Assembly: GCF_050947875.1 (NCBI RefSeq)
Contig: NC_134571.1
Location: 230,154,024 to 230,218,023 of the forward strand
Reading direction: 5' to 3'
From: Dermacentor variabilis
Lineage: Eukaryota > Arthropoda > Arachnida > Ixodida > Ixodidae
DNA length: 64,000 bases
Shown here in pieces: positions 37,064 to 47,495 of this stretch. The position numbers were made by a program, and so were the translations under genes. How positions within the stretch are numbered: the stretch's first letter is position 1; each line of letters begins with the position of its first letter. The notes beneath the pieces were generated by a model. That model did not search any database, was not told where the DNA came from, and saw only the letters and a program-made list of their open reading frames with translations.

Positions 37064-37477
37064 GCACGCTTGAACAAGAGCGGACACTCGGCGAAAATTG
37101 GAAACAAGAAACACGTCACGCTATAGTATTAACATCGACGAATTGGGGCCGCGAGCATCGAAAAAAAGAAGTATGTGAAATGAGATTAACAGAAATTGTT
37201 TAATTTTTTTTATTCTTGCCCGGAAAAATTAAAAATAACTCAGTATAAATTAAATTAAACGTTGCGGCTTACTTCCGTTGCCTAGCGACAGGCGAACCGG
37301 CGAATGACGAGCCAGATGTTTGCGTCATTCGTCAGACGCACCGCCGAAGCGAGAGAGACCGGCCGCGCATCTGAGCGTTGGACTGTTCGGGCACCCGTCT
37401 GCCTGTTTTTCTATTTTGGGATTTAGCCTGGTTTGGTGGCCTCCCGGCGAATTATTGCGTTCATTCGGAACTTCGAC

Positions 37478-38827
37478 ATGGCAGCACTGCACTATTGGAC
37501 TACGGCAAGGTGAGAAAGTTTGTTCGACAGTCTGCGACGCACTTCAAGTAATTAGGCTTACTGCCCGGCACCTAGGCTAGACTTGTGACGCAGTTAACGA
37601 AAAACAGCGTGGCCGTCGTGGAGCAGTTAAATTGAATTAATGAATCGTACTGGGAGATGTTTGCGACGCTTTCTATGAGCCCCAATATTATTTTGACTAA
37701 TTTCGGTAGTTTTTGGGCACGCAAGTCGCACAGGGTGCTGTGACGCAGTTTCGCGTGTACTGAATTTTACTGCGACAAGTTTTGGCGCTTTCTCTGACTG
37801 CCAACATTATTGAAACTAGCTTCATTACTTTTTGGGCTACCTTTCGAGCGCAGTGGGCGCGCCTGGCGCTGTCACTCGGTTAGCGAAAATCAGCTCGGCC
37901 GTGGTGCGCGGTTTCGCGCTTTAATGCACTGACAAGTTCATGGCGCTTTTCTTTCTCTGACGCCCAACATTGTTGAAAATCATTTTCGATACTCTTATGT
38001 TATGAGGCCCGCTCGCCGCGCCTGTTGTGACGCAGCGAAAAGCAGCTCGGCCGTGGTGACAGTCAGTTTGGCGCGTACTGAATCTTTACGCGACAAGTTT
38101 GTGGCGATTTTTATGTCCCCGCAACAATTTAAGCCTCCCAAATATTATTATTATTAACAATTTAAGCCTTCTTTCGGTACCCACGCTTGTCGAAAACGCG
38201 AAGAGCAATCGTCAAGAGTGATAACACGGGAGTGTGTTGCTTGCGCCTGCAGAACGCACAAGAGATGAGCCAAGGAGCTCAAACGCCAGGAACTAGTAAC
38301 TCGAAAATTCTGTCTTTTGAACGGCACCCACGCATCTTGTCTTGAGTGCGAGTAGTAGGAATTCTGCGAGCGTCCAGCATGCTCTGGTTGAGAGCCTGTA
38401 TTGAGGCCACCTCTGTGTATTCGTAGCGTACGATCGCGTCGGTTGTAGCGAAGTCCGCGAAACGCGCCGGTGCCCGCGCATTCGTGCTATTAAAGTGCAG
38501 GAAATAAGTATTGGGAAGAGGGGAATGCGTGGAATTAGTGTGTTTGTGGTATGTACGGTATTGCTTGAGACGAGTCGGGTATTTTCTACGCCGTGTGTGT
38601 AAATACGAACTGCTTTTGTTCGTAATGCCGCCCACTCACCACTTTCGTACGCTTCGCCTCTACAGGCATTATTCTTAGATGTTAATACCAAAATAACGCT
38701 TGTATTTTTTTTCAGCTCACGTCGTCTGGTGGAGCTTCCTGCGGAAACTACTGCTGCTTACCTGGTGCCACAACGCTGGATGAATGCACAAAAAGCCCGC
38801 GACGAGCATTTACAAAGAATAAAATAA
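37478..38827 (+). pseudogene. Possible two-exon locus with a THAP-like second exon
   Basis: Exon 1 is ATG at 37478 to 37509, followed by a consensus donor aag|gtgaga. Exon 2 begins at 38716 after a pyrimidine tract and ttcag. Joined, they give 47 codons ending TAA at 38825-38827, with AATAAA at 38819 overlapping the end. In another frame exon 2 reads SSGGASCGNYCCLPG, and after a small indel HNAG, which resembles the N-terminal Cys cluster of THAP domains. I therefore favour the remnant of a THAP/P-like transposase gene, with the 47-codon frame possibly fortuitous. The upstream 250 bases are CG-rich and promoter-like. The intron holds a tandem array. Confidence 0.4.
37586..38190 (+). repeat. 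Four diverged tandem units of about 130-155 bp
   Basis: Recurring landmarks in order are gtgacgcagtt, cagctcggccgtggtg, tactgaattttactgcgaca, agtttggcgctttctctgac and ccaacattattgaaa. Units begin at about 37586, 37738, 37870 and 38024. They differ at many positions, so the array is old. It lies inside the putative intron of the two-exon locus. Length and landmark order are read by eye. Confidence 0.65.
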
Positions 38828-39132
38828 ACGTTAATTTTGCCTCATTTCACAAGGAGTCTTGCGTCTTTATGAAACTGCACGTGGCACATATTCAATGGAG
38901 CCTTGTGAAGATCGTTCGCAGTCAATTTTACTTGATAAAATGATTTGCAAATAAATATTTAATAAATAAAAAATATTTGCTGCAAAAGCAAAAAAAAAAA
39001 AAACGGAGCCGGCGTGGCGCGCACCAGCTAGTATTCAAAACGCGCGCGCACAAAATCGAAATCGGAAGTGTGCTTCAGGTTTTAACATCCACGGCTTGGT
39101 GCGCTGCAGTTAATTCGGCCGCTGGGCTCTAT
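38828..39132. other. AT-rich foldback and poly-A tract
   Basis: The words gcaaataaatatttaat and the inverted aaaaatatttgc at about 38948-38982 form an AT-rich foldback. A run of 14 A follows at 38990-39003. The A run beside a GC-rich sequence could be a retroposed tail. Confidence 0.4.
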
Positions 39133-40165
39133 GGGAGTGTCCGCTCTTGTTGTATTCCTTTCTCTATGCCATCACATTCTAGTATGAGGTGTTCCATCGT
39201 TTCTACATATTTACCACACAGTACATGTGTCTTCTTCGTTCAATTTCTTTTTATAGCTCCGCGTTCTAAGACATCCTGATCTAGCTTCAAAGAGTAGGGC
39301 ACTGCCTCTTGAGTTATCATAAAACGCTTCCTTCCTGATCTTCTGTTTCCAGCATCGATATAGTTCTACACTATGCTTCTTTTCCATTGAATTTATACAA
39401 TTTTTACCTTCCGCATTTTTAACCTGTCGTTTAATGCTCTGTCCTTTTTCGTCCTCGTGTCTGGCATACTTACTGGTTAGCTTCCTAGTTCTTTCCCGCC
39501 ATTGTGAGTCAACGCTCTTTCTGTATGGGTATTTAAACACCTTAGCTGCCCACCTGTTATCATCCAATTTCCTCAGACGTTTATCGTATAGGATTTTACT
39601 CTGAGCTTCCCGTGCTTCGAATGATGCCCAGCCCATATCTCCCTGTACTGCTTCGTTTGTGGTTTTCCCGTGGGCACCTAGTGCTAACCTTCCCACAGCT
39701 CTCTGATTTACTTCTAGTCTCGACTGAACCTCTGCCCTTAAACACATGATTACAAAGACGGCGCGGAATAAAACAACACATGCTCAGTTACTTAAACACA
39801 GGACCGCATTCCCGAAAGTAAGCCCCGGCACCATTACTCCCTTCCAAATGCCTCTCAGTACCTCATACCTGTTGTAACCCCACAATGCCTTATGTTTCAT
39901 TATCCCGGCATCTCTTCGCCCTTTTGCTATTAGAGACTGTTCGTGCTTTTCCGTGTACATCTGCCCTTTGTTTATCCATACCCCGAGATACTTGTATTCG
40001 GCCACTCGGGGTATTTCGTGGCCTTGTATTGTAAGCTCCTGATCAGTTGTATCGTTGAAAAACATCCCACCGGACTTAGCTGCACTAAAACTGAAACCTA
40101 AACTGTCTCCTTCGTCCCCACAGTAATTAACCAGAGTTTGCAAATCTTCCTGAGTTTGAGGTATA
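39133..40165 (-). mobile_element. Truncated LINE, relative of the 19501-20960 copy
   Basis: On the minus strand this reads EYKYLGVWINKGQMYTEKHE, MKHKALWGYNRYEVLRG, GVMVPGLTFGNAVLC, VGRLALGAHGKTTNEAV and, after a frame change near 39230, LCGKYVETMEHLILEC. These align block for block with the plus-strand LINE at 19501-20821. A frame break near 39780 separates the two longer open parts. The RT catalytic box and everything upstream are missing, so it is a 5'-truncated dead copy. The 3' side stops at about 39133 next to gctctatggg without the tail seen in the other copy. Confidence 0.75.
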
Positions 40166-40407
40166 GTAGCGGCGCCTGGTGGCGGTGCGGGAAACGACAT
40201 CTGGGTCGTACCAGCTTGGGTCGTATTGAGCCCTGGCTGTGGCGAAGCACGTTTCTAGGCCGAGTTTTGCGTCGATTCGCACTTTTTTCTGCCCTGTTGC
40301 GTGTGCGAAAAGGCTCGTCACTTCTCACAGACCATGCCGGCCACGCTGCGAGCTCACCGCAGCCTATAGTTTAACGAAAACGGACTCTCCGTGTGCCGTG
40401 GGACGTA

Positions 40408-40593
40408 ATGCTGGAAACAGAAGGAATCGGCGACGTCGATCCGGAGGGACCTAGCTGAGCATCGAAAAAGCGTCACCGTCAATACTGCTGCGTCGTGGGC
40501 TGCCATGAACAAGAAGGCCTGAATCCCAACATCCGATTCTACCGTTTTCCTTCAAGGCCTCACGAAGTGGAGCGTCGGGCGCGCTGCATATAG
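40408..40593 (+). pseudogene. THAP-domain N-terminal exon, degenerate
   Basis: The frame opens at ATG 40408 and reads LETEGIGDVDPEGPS, then a TGA at 40456-40458, then SKKRHRQYCCVVGCHEQEG and LNPNIRFYRFPSRPHEVERR, ending at TAG 40591-40593. The pattern CCxxGC followed by FYRFP is the first half of a THAP zinc finger (C2CH), which binds DNA in P-element transposases and THAP proteins. The two stops, and Cys at the place of the usual Trp after RRAR, show decay. The second half of the domain is absent here. Confidence 0.7.
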
Positions 40594-41195
40594 CTGCAGT
40601 TCGTCGCGCTGAGTAAGCGAAACTTCGCGCCATGCTGACTGCTTCGCCTGTCTTGAAGCTTGCTTGATTATCTGCGTTCTAAATTTCGGTCTTTTGCACC
40701 TACAGTCCCGACAGTAGACCGACATAGCATCAGGCATGGCTGGTAATTCACGATTCGAGACCCGGCCACAGCGACAATTAACAATTCGACTGATGCGAAG
40801 TGGTGAAGTGACCAGGTGTGTGCAAATGGCCGGGCTGATTCGGTGACAATTCACTACCCCACTACGAGCAGCACAGGTTAGAGAGTTAAATGTGCTCATA
40901 CTTGACCTCAAGCCAGCATGTTGAGGCAGCGCAGCAAGGTAGTATTGATTACAGCAGATCGATGTTCGAGCGCTGTCATTAAAAGCTACGTCAAGCGAGC
41001 AGCGCACGAGCTCGCGGTGCAGCGCGATTCGCACGTACGTGCGTGCTCATGTGCATTGCATCAGTTATTACCAGTTACTAAAAGCGACAGATGGCCGCTA
41101 CTACAACGCAGGCAGAACCACTTGTTTAGCGACATGCAGTCAACAAAGATTGCAGGAGGTCCGCCGTTTCGTGGCATGTAGAAAGACCGCTGCCG

Positions 41196-41274
41196 TCGCG
41201 GCGCGTACGATCGTGCGCTCGAGCAGTTCGTACATCGCGGCGCGTACCGTCGTGTGCTCGAGCAGTTCCGTACA
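41196..41274 (+). repeat. Two tandem copies of a 39-bp GC-rich unit
   Basis: The unit tcgcggcgcgtac ... gctcgagcagttc ... gtaca occurs at 41196 and again at 41235 with three substitutions and one inserted base. It lies inside the 1.4-kb inverted-repeat element. Confidence 0.7.
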
Positions 41275-41679
41275 CATGATGTCTGCTTATCGCTGCTGTG
41301 GATTCATTTATAGCAAGCATTTCCTCGCGTTTGTGCGCCTGAATCTAGCAGCGTGCAAACCTTACCTGAAGTTCCACTTCGTGCGCGACTCGCTTCACTT
41401 GCGATTGACACCGCGCTAAAACTTCGCCGCTTAATTCTTGAACCGCGTACAGGTATTCGGCGCTGCATAATTTCTTGCATTTACGCAGCGTGCCACCCCT
41501 GAAAAAATCTTCGGCGCCCGATATTCGATGCAGGCCGTGACACAACACAACCGAAAGTGGAGAGTCCATATTGTAAGCGTGCTTTCCGAAGCAGACGACC
41601 GAGCTTGGTACGACCCATTTTAGGACAGAGGGCGCTTTTTAGCACCTTTTTCGCAGCGCCCCCTGGGCAGTGCAAGAGC

Positions 41680-41805
41680 CCCATACCTTGCTTACCAAGG
41701 ATACCTCTAGTTTAATTGTGGTCTGACCTTGCACAATAATTGTATATAAGCTTTTGCTGTTTAGAATGGTTTAGCAGATATGGAAAAAATGACCATTAGA
41801 GCACC
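41680..41805 (-). repeat. Partial copy of the 32058-32610 repeat
   Basis: The words ccttgcttaccaaggatac and gaatggtttagcagat match the reverse complement of 32490-32610. It begins soon after the end of the 1.4-kb element. Confidence 0.55.
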
Positions 41806-42029
41806 AGTGATACAATTGCGTATGGCTCAGTGAATTTGAAACATGCTGGCCAGTGAAGCGCAGCCACCGAAGAAACAGGCCAAGCGCGCCCAGTAATAAC
41901 GCACTCGCATGTTTTTTATTCTACCGAAAGCGACTACTGCCGCTACTCAACGTTCTTAGACATACTTCAGTTTCACAGCTCCCTATGCGAGCCCATTGGC
42001 CGACGTGGCCGAAACGGGTGTCACTGAAA

Positions 42030-42306
42030 CTACCGGCGCTGCAGTCGCGTCTTTCGTCATGCGCCGCGCGTCGTCTGCTCCTGCTGCGACGCGTCGTTTG
42101 CACCAACAGGCCTGTAGGCGTTTATCCGACGGTAAATGTAGTTTACATCCGCAGTCTGAGTTTTGTGAAAAACCTGCCGCGCGTAAGTAACGGGGACTTC
42201 ACGGTGTCTATGCACTATCGGCGCTGTAGTGACGCATCTCTCACGCAGCGCTGCTCCTGCGATGTCATCTCTGCGGTGGGTCGTTTTCCCCAACTGGCCT
42301 GTGCCG
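42030..42306 (+). repeat. Diverged direct duplication, period about 187 bp
   Basis: Matching pairs: cactaccggcgctgcagt with cactatcggcgctgtagt, gctgctcctgcgac with gctgctcctgcgat, and gtcgtttgcaccaacaggcct with gtcgttttccccaactggcct. The open stretches crossing it have no recognised domain. It lies close to the 3' end of the P-like gene, outside it. Confidence 0.55.
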
Positions 42307-42883
42307 TTCGCTCTTTGACGACTGCGTTTTGGCTGCTGAACAATATTTTATGCCAAGGACCTTTGAATGACATGTCTAGCTAGTCTTTAGAGGCTGCAAC
42401 TACACCGCAAATGAGCGGTCGTGCACTACGATTCCGCTTTTCAACCAACTTTTTCCCTATAAAAGCGCTACGGTGCTCCCTTGAGCGGGGGCTTTGTTTT
42501 TTGCTGCTTATTCTTAAGATGTGTATTAATTAAAGACGGCGATCGAGCGCCTGTGCAGACGTAGGGACATTAACGCATCACGCCCAGCAGTCGCTTGAGA
42601 CAACGCTGTGGTGAATTGATCCACCCCCGTCAACGCTTCTTCGCCTAATAAATTTAATTGACACATGTATTTTTTATAGTTGTCCGCGGATATTATGGGA
42701 CGTGCAAATGAGTTGGAAGTGATCTGTGAGCAGTGACAAGGACGAAGTTAAATACATATGAACAAATATTTATTTAGGTCAAAGCTTAATTCATTTTCTT
42801 TTTAACGAACAAAACAAACAACAAACACAGTGACACTTTTTATTTACTTTGTGCACAAAAACGTAATTTTGAGCTACTTTTGC
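42307..42883. other. 3' flank of the P-like transposase gene
   Basis: An AT-rich stretch, with no element end identified. The P-element's own inverted terminus should lie here or further left, but I could not recognise it. Confidence 0.35.
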
Positions 42884-43431
42884 TCAAAGCAATTTTGCTC
42901 TCTTTCTGGCTGCTTGCACCTGTTCTGTCAGCGATGCCTCACTGTTCATTTTTTTGGAAAAGAAGTGCATGCGCATGACAAGATAGAACTTCATGACATT
43001 AGCAGTCACCTCCTCATAATGATTGTCACATCCTAGTGCCGGCACAGATGCTTTGTCTAACCCGTCCACGATGCTCCAAAATAAGTCACCAAGAAATTGC
43101 GTTACTGTCGAGTGTGTGACGAATTATTTCTTCTATGTGTTTGATGACGGTGAACATTCTGAAAGAAGGTTCACGTAAGCACCCTGGCTTGAATGACCTC
43201 AGCTCTGTCAAAAGGCTACGCGAGGGTCGTGGGTCACCCGCACTTGGTGGCACAGAAGCACTTTCCAGTGATTTAACACACCGTTCGCAAGACATGGATT
43301 TCGTAACTTTCTTCAATGTATATCCACCCAGGTAGTAGACAACCATTTCTTGTGTTCCTGCTTTCTGGTACCCGTGGTCGCCCAAGTCATCCATGTGGCC
43401 TACTGAAAGACTCATCCCACAGAGCTCCTTG
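42884..43431 (-). pseudogene. P-like transposase: C-terminal exon part
   Basis: Minus-strand frame 43086-43431 reads LYKELCGMSLSVGHMDD, then VVYYLGGYTLKKVTKSMSC with a CxxC, then LTELRSFKPGCLREPSF. These are the C-terminal landmarks of THAP9-like proteins. A one-base frame change near 43110 brings in FLGDLFWSIVDGL and the last frame, which ends at 42884 (KKMNSEASLTEQVQAARKR). It is continuous in frame with 49491-49712 once the 6-kb insert and one copy of its flanking repeat are ignored. Confidence 0.78.
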
Positions 43432-44829
43432 TATAGCCTGTTTCACATGATGCGATTTTCGTCGCACCGGAAGTGCGATTTCCGTCGTTTGCGATGAAAA
43501 TCGCAGTCGCAGTGCCGACCCCCCGATTTTCGGCTGCGACCAACCGGTTGGTCGCACAGTCGCACCGTCGCACCGATCGCTGCGATTTTCCGTCGAAATT
43601 GCGCGGAGAGCTGTCAACGGAGCTATTCCGCCGGTTTGTTTTGGAAAATGGCGTCTCGCACGACAAGTGCAATGCGCGGAGACGTGGATCGTAGAATTCG
43701 GTACGTACGCGAAGGGAGAATAAATAACTTGTACCGCATATTCGATTCTCCCATTTATGTACGTTTGTTGACATGCTACGCAGCAAATAAAGTGCATTTT
43801 CACGTTTGCTTCGTACGCCTTTGCGAGTTGTCAGTGCTAGGAGGCGTTCGATCCCCAGCAGACGACGAGGTCGTCACAATTTTCTTTTGTTGAGTAGCAT
43901 GCAAAAATCGCGCTTACGGAGCAGCTTGAATTATTTCAACCTCGGCAAAGGTAAATGACAAGACAGCAAAGTACCCGAAGTTTCAACTTCGCGCTGAACG
44001 CGGTACCGTTCAGTTGCATTTTCTTGTCGGTTTTCAAGCGTGAATTTCCCGATGCATCTTGAAAGCTTATCTTACCTCGTATTAAATTTGACAGAGCAAA
44101 AGTGTCGGCTATCGTAATGAATTTGCTACGATAGCATTAAATCCGTGGCTTGAATAAAATATTACATGCACGTTAAGTTGCACCTCTTCTCTGGAGAATT
44201 TTTTTTTCTTGCACAGAAACCAATAAACATTGACTATGTTGCGGACTTTGTATCCTTACTGCATCTGTATTAACACTTGCTTTGAAAGGTAATTAACTCT
44301 AGAGCTAGTAGATTAAGTAAAGTGGCACAGTGACAACGTACCCTCCTGCACAATCATGTAGAACTCGTGCAACAATGCGAAAAGCAGGCAAACGGCCTGT
44401 TCTTGTGGGGATAAAGCAGTATAAAACGACACGCTGAAGAAAAGTAAATGAAAACTGTGCAGTGAAGTCAGCCAGTACAAGCAGTTCTTGCACGTTCACA
44501 GCTGATCAAGTGTGCAGAAACATTCATGCCTTACATGTTTCTAGTAAGTTTCTAATAAGTTTGTGATCCCATATATTAGTGTGTAAACCCATACAACGAT
44601 ATCCGCTGTGATTACTATCTTTATAAGTAATGAAATACCATGCTACTTGCAAGAACATATCACCCGAGGATTTTAGAACAAATTTCTGCATTTCAACTAT
44701 ACACAATATGTGGTTTATTCAATAAAGGACCACAAACTGGGCTTTTTTTGCAATGACAAACTTATTCCAAACTTTACTTACATACAGGCAAGAAAAAAAA
44801 TTATAGACAGAAGTATTGTTCAATTTGTT

Positions 44830-44965
44830 CACCTGCCACTGTGGCTATAGCATTCTGCTGCTAACACAAGGCGAGGGGTTGATTTGCCATGGAAGTCGCA
44901 TTTCGATGGGAGTCATAGATAAAAAAAAAAGCTCTTGCACTTAGATTTAGTTCATCACCTTTTAT
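44830..44965 (+). repeat. Diverged copy of the tRNA-derived SINE
   Basis: The sequence ctgccactgtggctatagca ... gctgctaacacaaggcgagg ... ggttgatttgccatgg ... cgcatttcgatgggag follows the tRNA-like head of the 50506-50743 SINE, with weak A and B box words. It is then broken by an A run and continues as cttgcacttagatttag. An old copy inside the 6-kb element. Confidence 0.6.
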
Positions 44966-45479
44966 TGAACCCTTAAACTTCAAAATACTATTGCATAGGG
45001 GGGGGGGGCATACTTATGCAAAATCTAACACCAATAGAAAGCAAAGGGCAGAATTGTCAAACGACCATCTTTCGTGATAATTCGAGTGTGTAAATATTCA
45101 TTGCATCAATATGTATTGTTCAACAGCTCTGCACAAGTAAGCATGATCAGATATAGCAAGCACTCTGTCAGGAAGCTGGTTCTACAGATGTACAAATGTC
45201 AAGGCATGAATGCTCATACTACGTCGCACACATAGCACAAAGAAAACCTTTTTCAAGAGTTGTTCCTTCTGGCAGATATGAGTGGGCCAAAAGCAGCACA
45301 AAATTTATTGCAGGACATTGTGTAATACCGCTTATGAAAGAATGAAGAGAGTGAAGAGGCTTTTAACAGCAGTACTGCCTCATGCTACTCTAATAAGAGG
45401 TACGATGAGCAAAATAATTTCTGGTAGAGCACTTAAACAGTAACTCTCTGAAAGATAGAAAATTCCAGGTGAGAGTTGG

Positions 45480-46660
45480 ACGTACATTTGGCCGACACAC
45501 ACCAACAACACGGGCATACTACAAGAAACACTACAGCCTATGGTGTATTACAGTCTATGGGAAAGCTATCTTCTATAGAAATCAAGAATGATGCAACAAG
45601 CCCTCGACAACACTGCAGACTTTCTTGGCCTGTCTGGCCTCTCACTTTCTGATAAGTCAACTCATATTGACGTCGAAAAAAAAAAGAAAGACTAGAATCA
45701 AGAACTACCCCAGATTGCACATTGTGATCCACATAGCTGAACAAGTATGCCCCCAAGTCAACATCCACAAATCCTCAGCTAGTGTAAGCCCATGACAGCA
45801 CGTGGGTGAAACAATTATGCAATGCCTGGACACAACTTCCACACCTGGTGAAAAGAATAATCTCGAAATCATGGGGGTGGACGAGTGGATACTATGGAAA
45901 ATCGCAGATGCTGTGCTTGTGTCCAAGGTATCGTACAGTATGAATTACCAGCAGCACACAAAAAAGACAACTCATCAAATACAGGCATCGGGTAGTAATA
46001 ACAGGTCTTTCCAACTTTACCATGCTTGAAGACCTCTATGAGAAAGAGCTAACAAACAAGCACCGAGACAGAGTACAGTTGCAGCCTGCAGCACAAATTC
46101 TTTGTCTCAACAGCTCAGAACCTCGTCCCAAGATACTATGCCAGCTAGCATGTGAGATGCAAAGACGACTACCCCTCCCTTCAGAAATACAACCTCGAGA
46201 GTACCTGAACTTGAAACACAACAGGCCCATACCGTGAAATATGGGGGCAAACAATTAGGCCAGGAGACTATATGCAACTGCCAAACACACAGAGGAGGTT
46301 GCTAATCATGAAGATGCAAGCAAACATAAGGCACATATAATATGTACACTGACCTGGCAATAGCAGTGTAACAGTAGTATGACACTACATAAAACTAAAC
46401 CCCATATAAGTGAGTACCATTCCAGGTCATCCTACACCTAGAAAAGCTGAACTGAAAGCAATCAAAGCAGCACTTGTAGTGCAGATTACACCCTGCACAA
46501 CACCCTGCATGGATTCACCAGAAACTGTCTGGGTCTGCACATCACAAAAGATTGTCAGGAAAATCAGGAGATTGACATGCGACTTGTAAACACATGGCCA
46601 GAAATTAAATTACAGGCTACATAGCCATGCAGATATTCCAGGACACAAGCAGGAGCCCGA
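45480..46660 (+). pseudogene. LINE C-terminal remnant with RNase H-like part
   Basis: Around 45860-45960 the translation reads VDEWILWKIADAVLVSKVSYSMNYQ, the part after the RT in RNase H-bearing LINEs. Further on, a decayed RHRVVITGLP block is visible. Near 46340-46480 YTDLAIAV and AELKAIKAALV resemble the RNase H motifs (TDxS and ELxAI). Stops and frame changes are frequent. It may be the 3' partner of the family whose RT entry is seen at 30240-30830, though the two do not overlap, so this cannot be tested here. Confidence 0.55.
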
Positions 46661-46693
46661 CATAATAACTGAAAACTAGATGAGTTTGTGTGT

Positions 46694-46803
46694 ATTCATT
46701 ATTAACTAAAGTGCAACAGATTGACAACAGACAAGAACGAAGCGCTCTGTGTGTTCACTTCGTTCTTGTCCATCGTATTTCTGTTGCAATATAGTTAATG
46801 AAT
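46694..46803. repeat. 110-bp foldback
   Basis: The left arm attcattattaactaaagtg ... acaagaacgaagcg and the right arm cacttcgttcttgt ... caatatagttaatgaat are inverse copies with small gaps. The loop ctctgtgtgtt is short. No flanking duplication is clear. Confidence 0.75.
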
Positions 46804-47369
46804 TCACGAGTAGCAGCAGCAGCTCTAGCAGCAGAGCGCGCGTGCAGCAGTCTCTTTCCGACTTCCCAATAGGTTCAAAAATGTGTCCCTGTATTTAATT
46901 AAATGAAATGTGCAGCCCCGTTGTGTCACTTGGTAACTACAGTGCATAACTGAGTCATAAACATTATGATTAACGCATTACAAAACACAAGTGCGTAACA
47001 TAATTCAGAAAGACTTTGATGGACCCGCTGGATTAACACAATGAACCACTCCCCCCCCCCCCCCCCATTGCACTTTCCATGATCGTGATCTTGCAAAGTG
47101 CAATGTGTGGCATTACAAATAAACAATGTGATAAACCCAAGCCAAACATGTAAGAAACACAGACATAACCAATAATATAGAAAGACTTGAATAAACCATT
47201 GGAATTAACCCAGTGATAAAACACCGGGGCCGCACATTTCAGCTTCGCTGGTTTACCGTCTGTACAGGGTGCATGGGCAGTAACTTTTTCTGTTATTGTT
47301 TGTTAAGTATTGTATAATGTTGTGCCAGTAAAATACGTTGGGCTAGTTGGTGCAATGTATTGGTACTGC

Positions 47370-47495
47370 TTCTTTTGCTGGTTTTTTTTCTTAATGTTGT
47401 GCCCTTCTTCCTTTTGTAACAACTTTTGTATTCCCCCTCGCATAATACTCCAACCTTGCAGCCTGCGAGGTATATAAATAAATAAGTACATAAGC
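47370..47495 (+). repeat. Probable LINE 3' UTR with (AAAT)n tail
   Basis: The stretch ttttgtattccccctcgcat ... gcagcctgcgaggtatata ends in aaataaataag. The form (short GC-rich stem-like pair gcagcctgcgagg, then AAATn) is like 3' ends of Jockey/CR1-group LINEs. No coding part is next to it. A run of 18-20 C lies at 47048-47067. Confidence 0.45.

Larger units (their letters stand above)
40202..41617 (+). mobile_element. 1.4-kb non-autonomous element with 23-bp inverted ends and a THAP exon remnant
   Basis: The left end tgggtcgtaccagcttgggt and the reverse-complemented right end tgggtcgtaccaagctcggt, followed in both by cgt, form a terminal inverted repeat with two one-base gaps. A THAP-domain N-terminus lies 200 bases inside the left end, which suggests a P-element relative. 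No further transposase exon is seen, so it is probably an internally deleted element. An eight-base target duplication, expected for P elements, was not found at these ends. Confidence 0.65.

Noticed and set aside
41853..42383. 176-codon plus-strand frame
   Set aside because: It crosses a diverged direct duplication, shows no motif and competes with frames on the minus strand.
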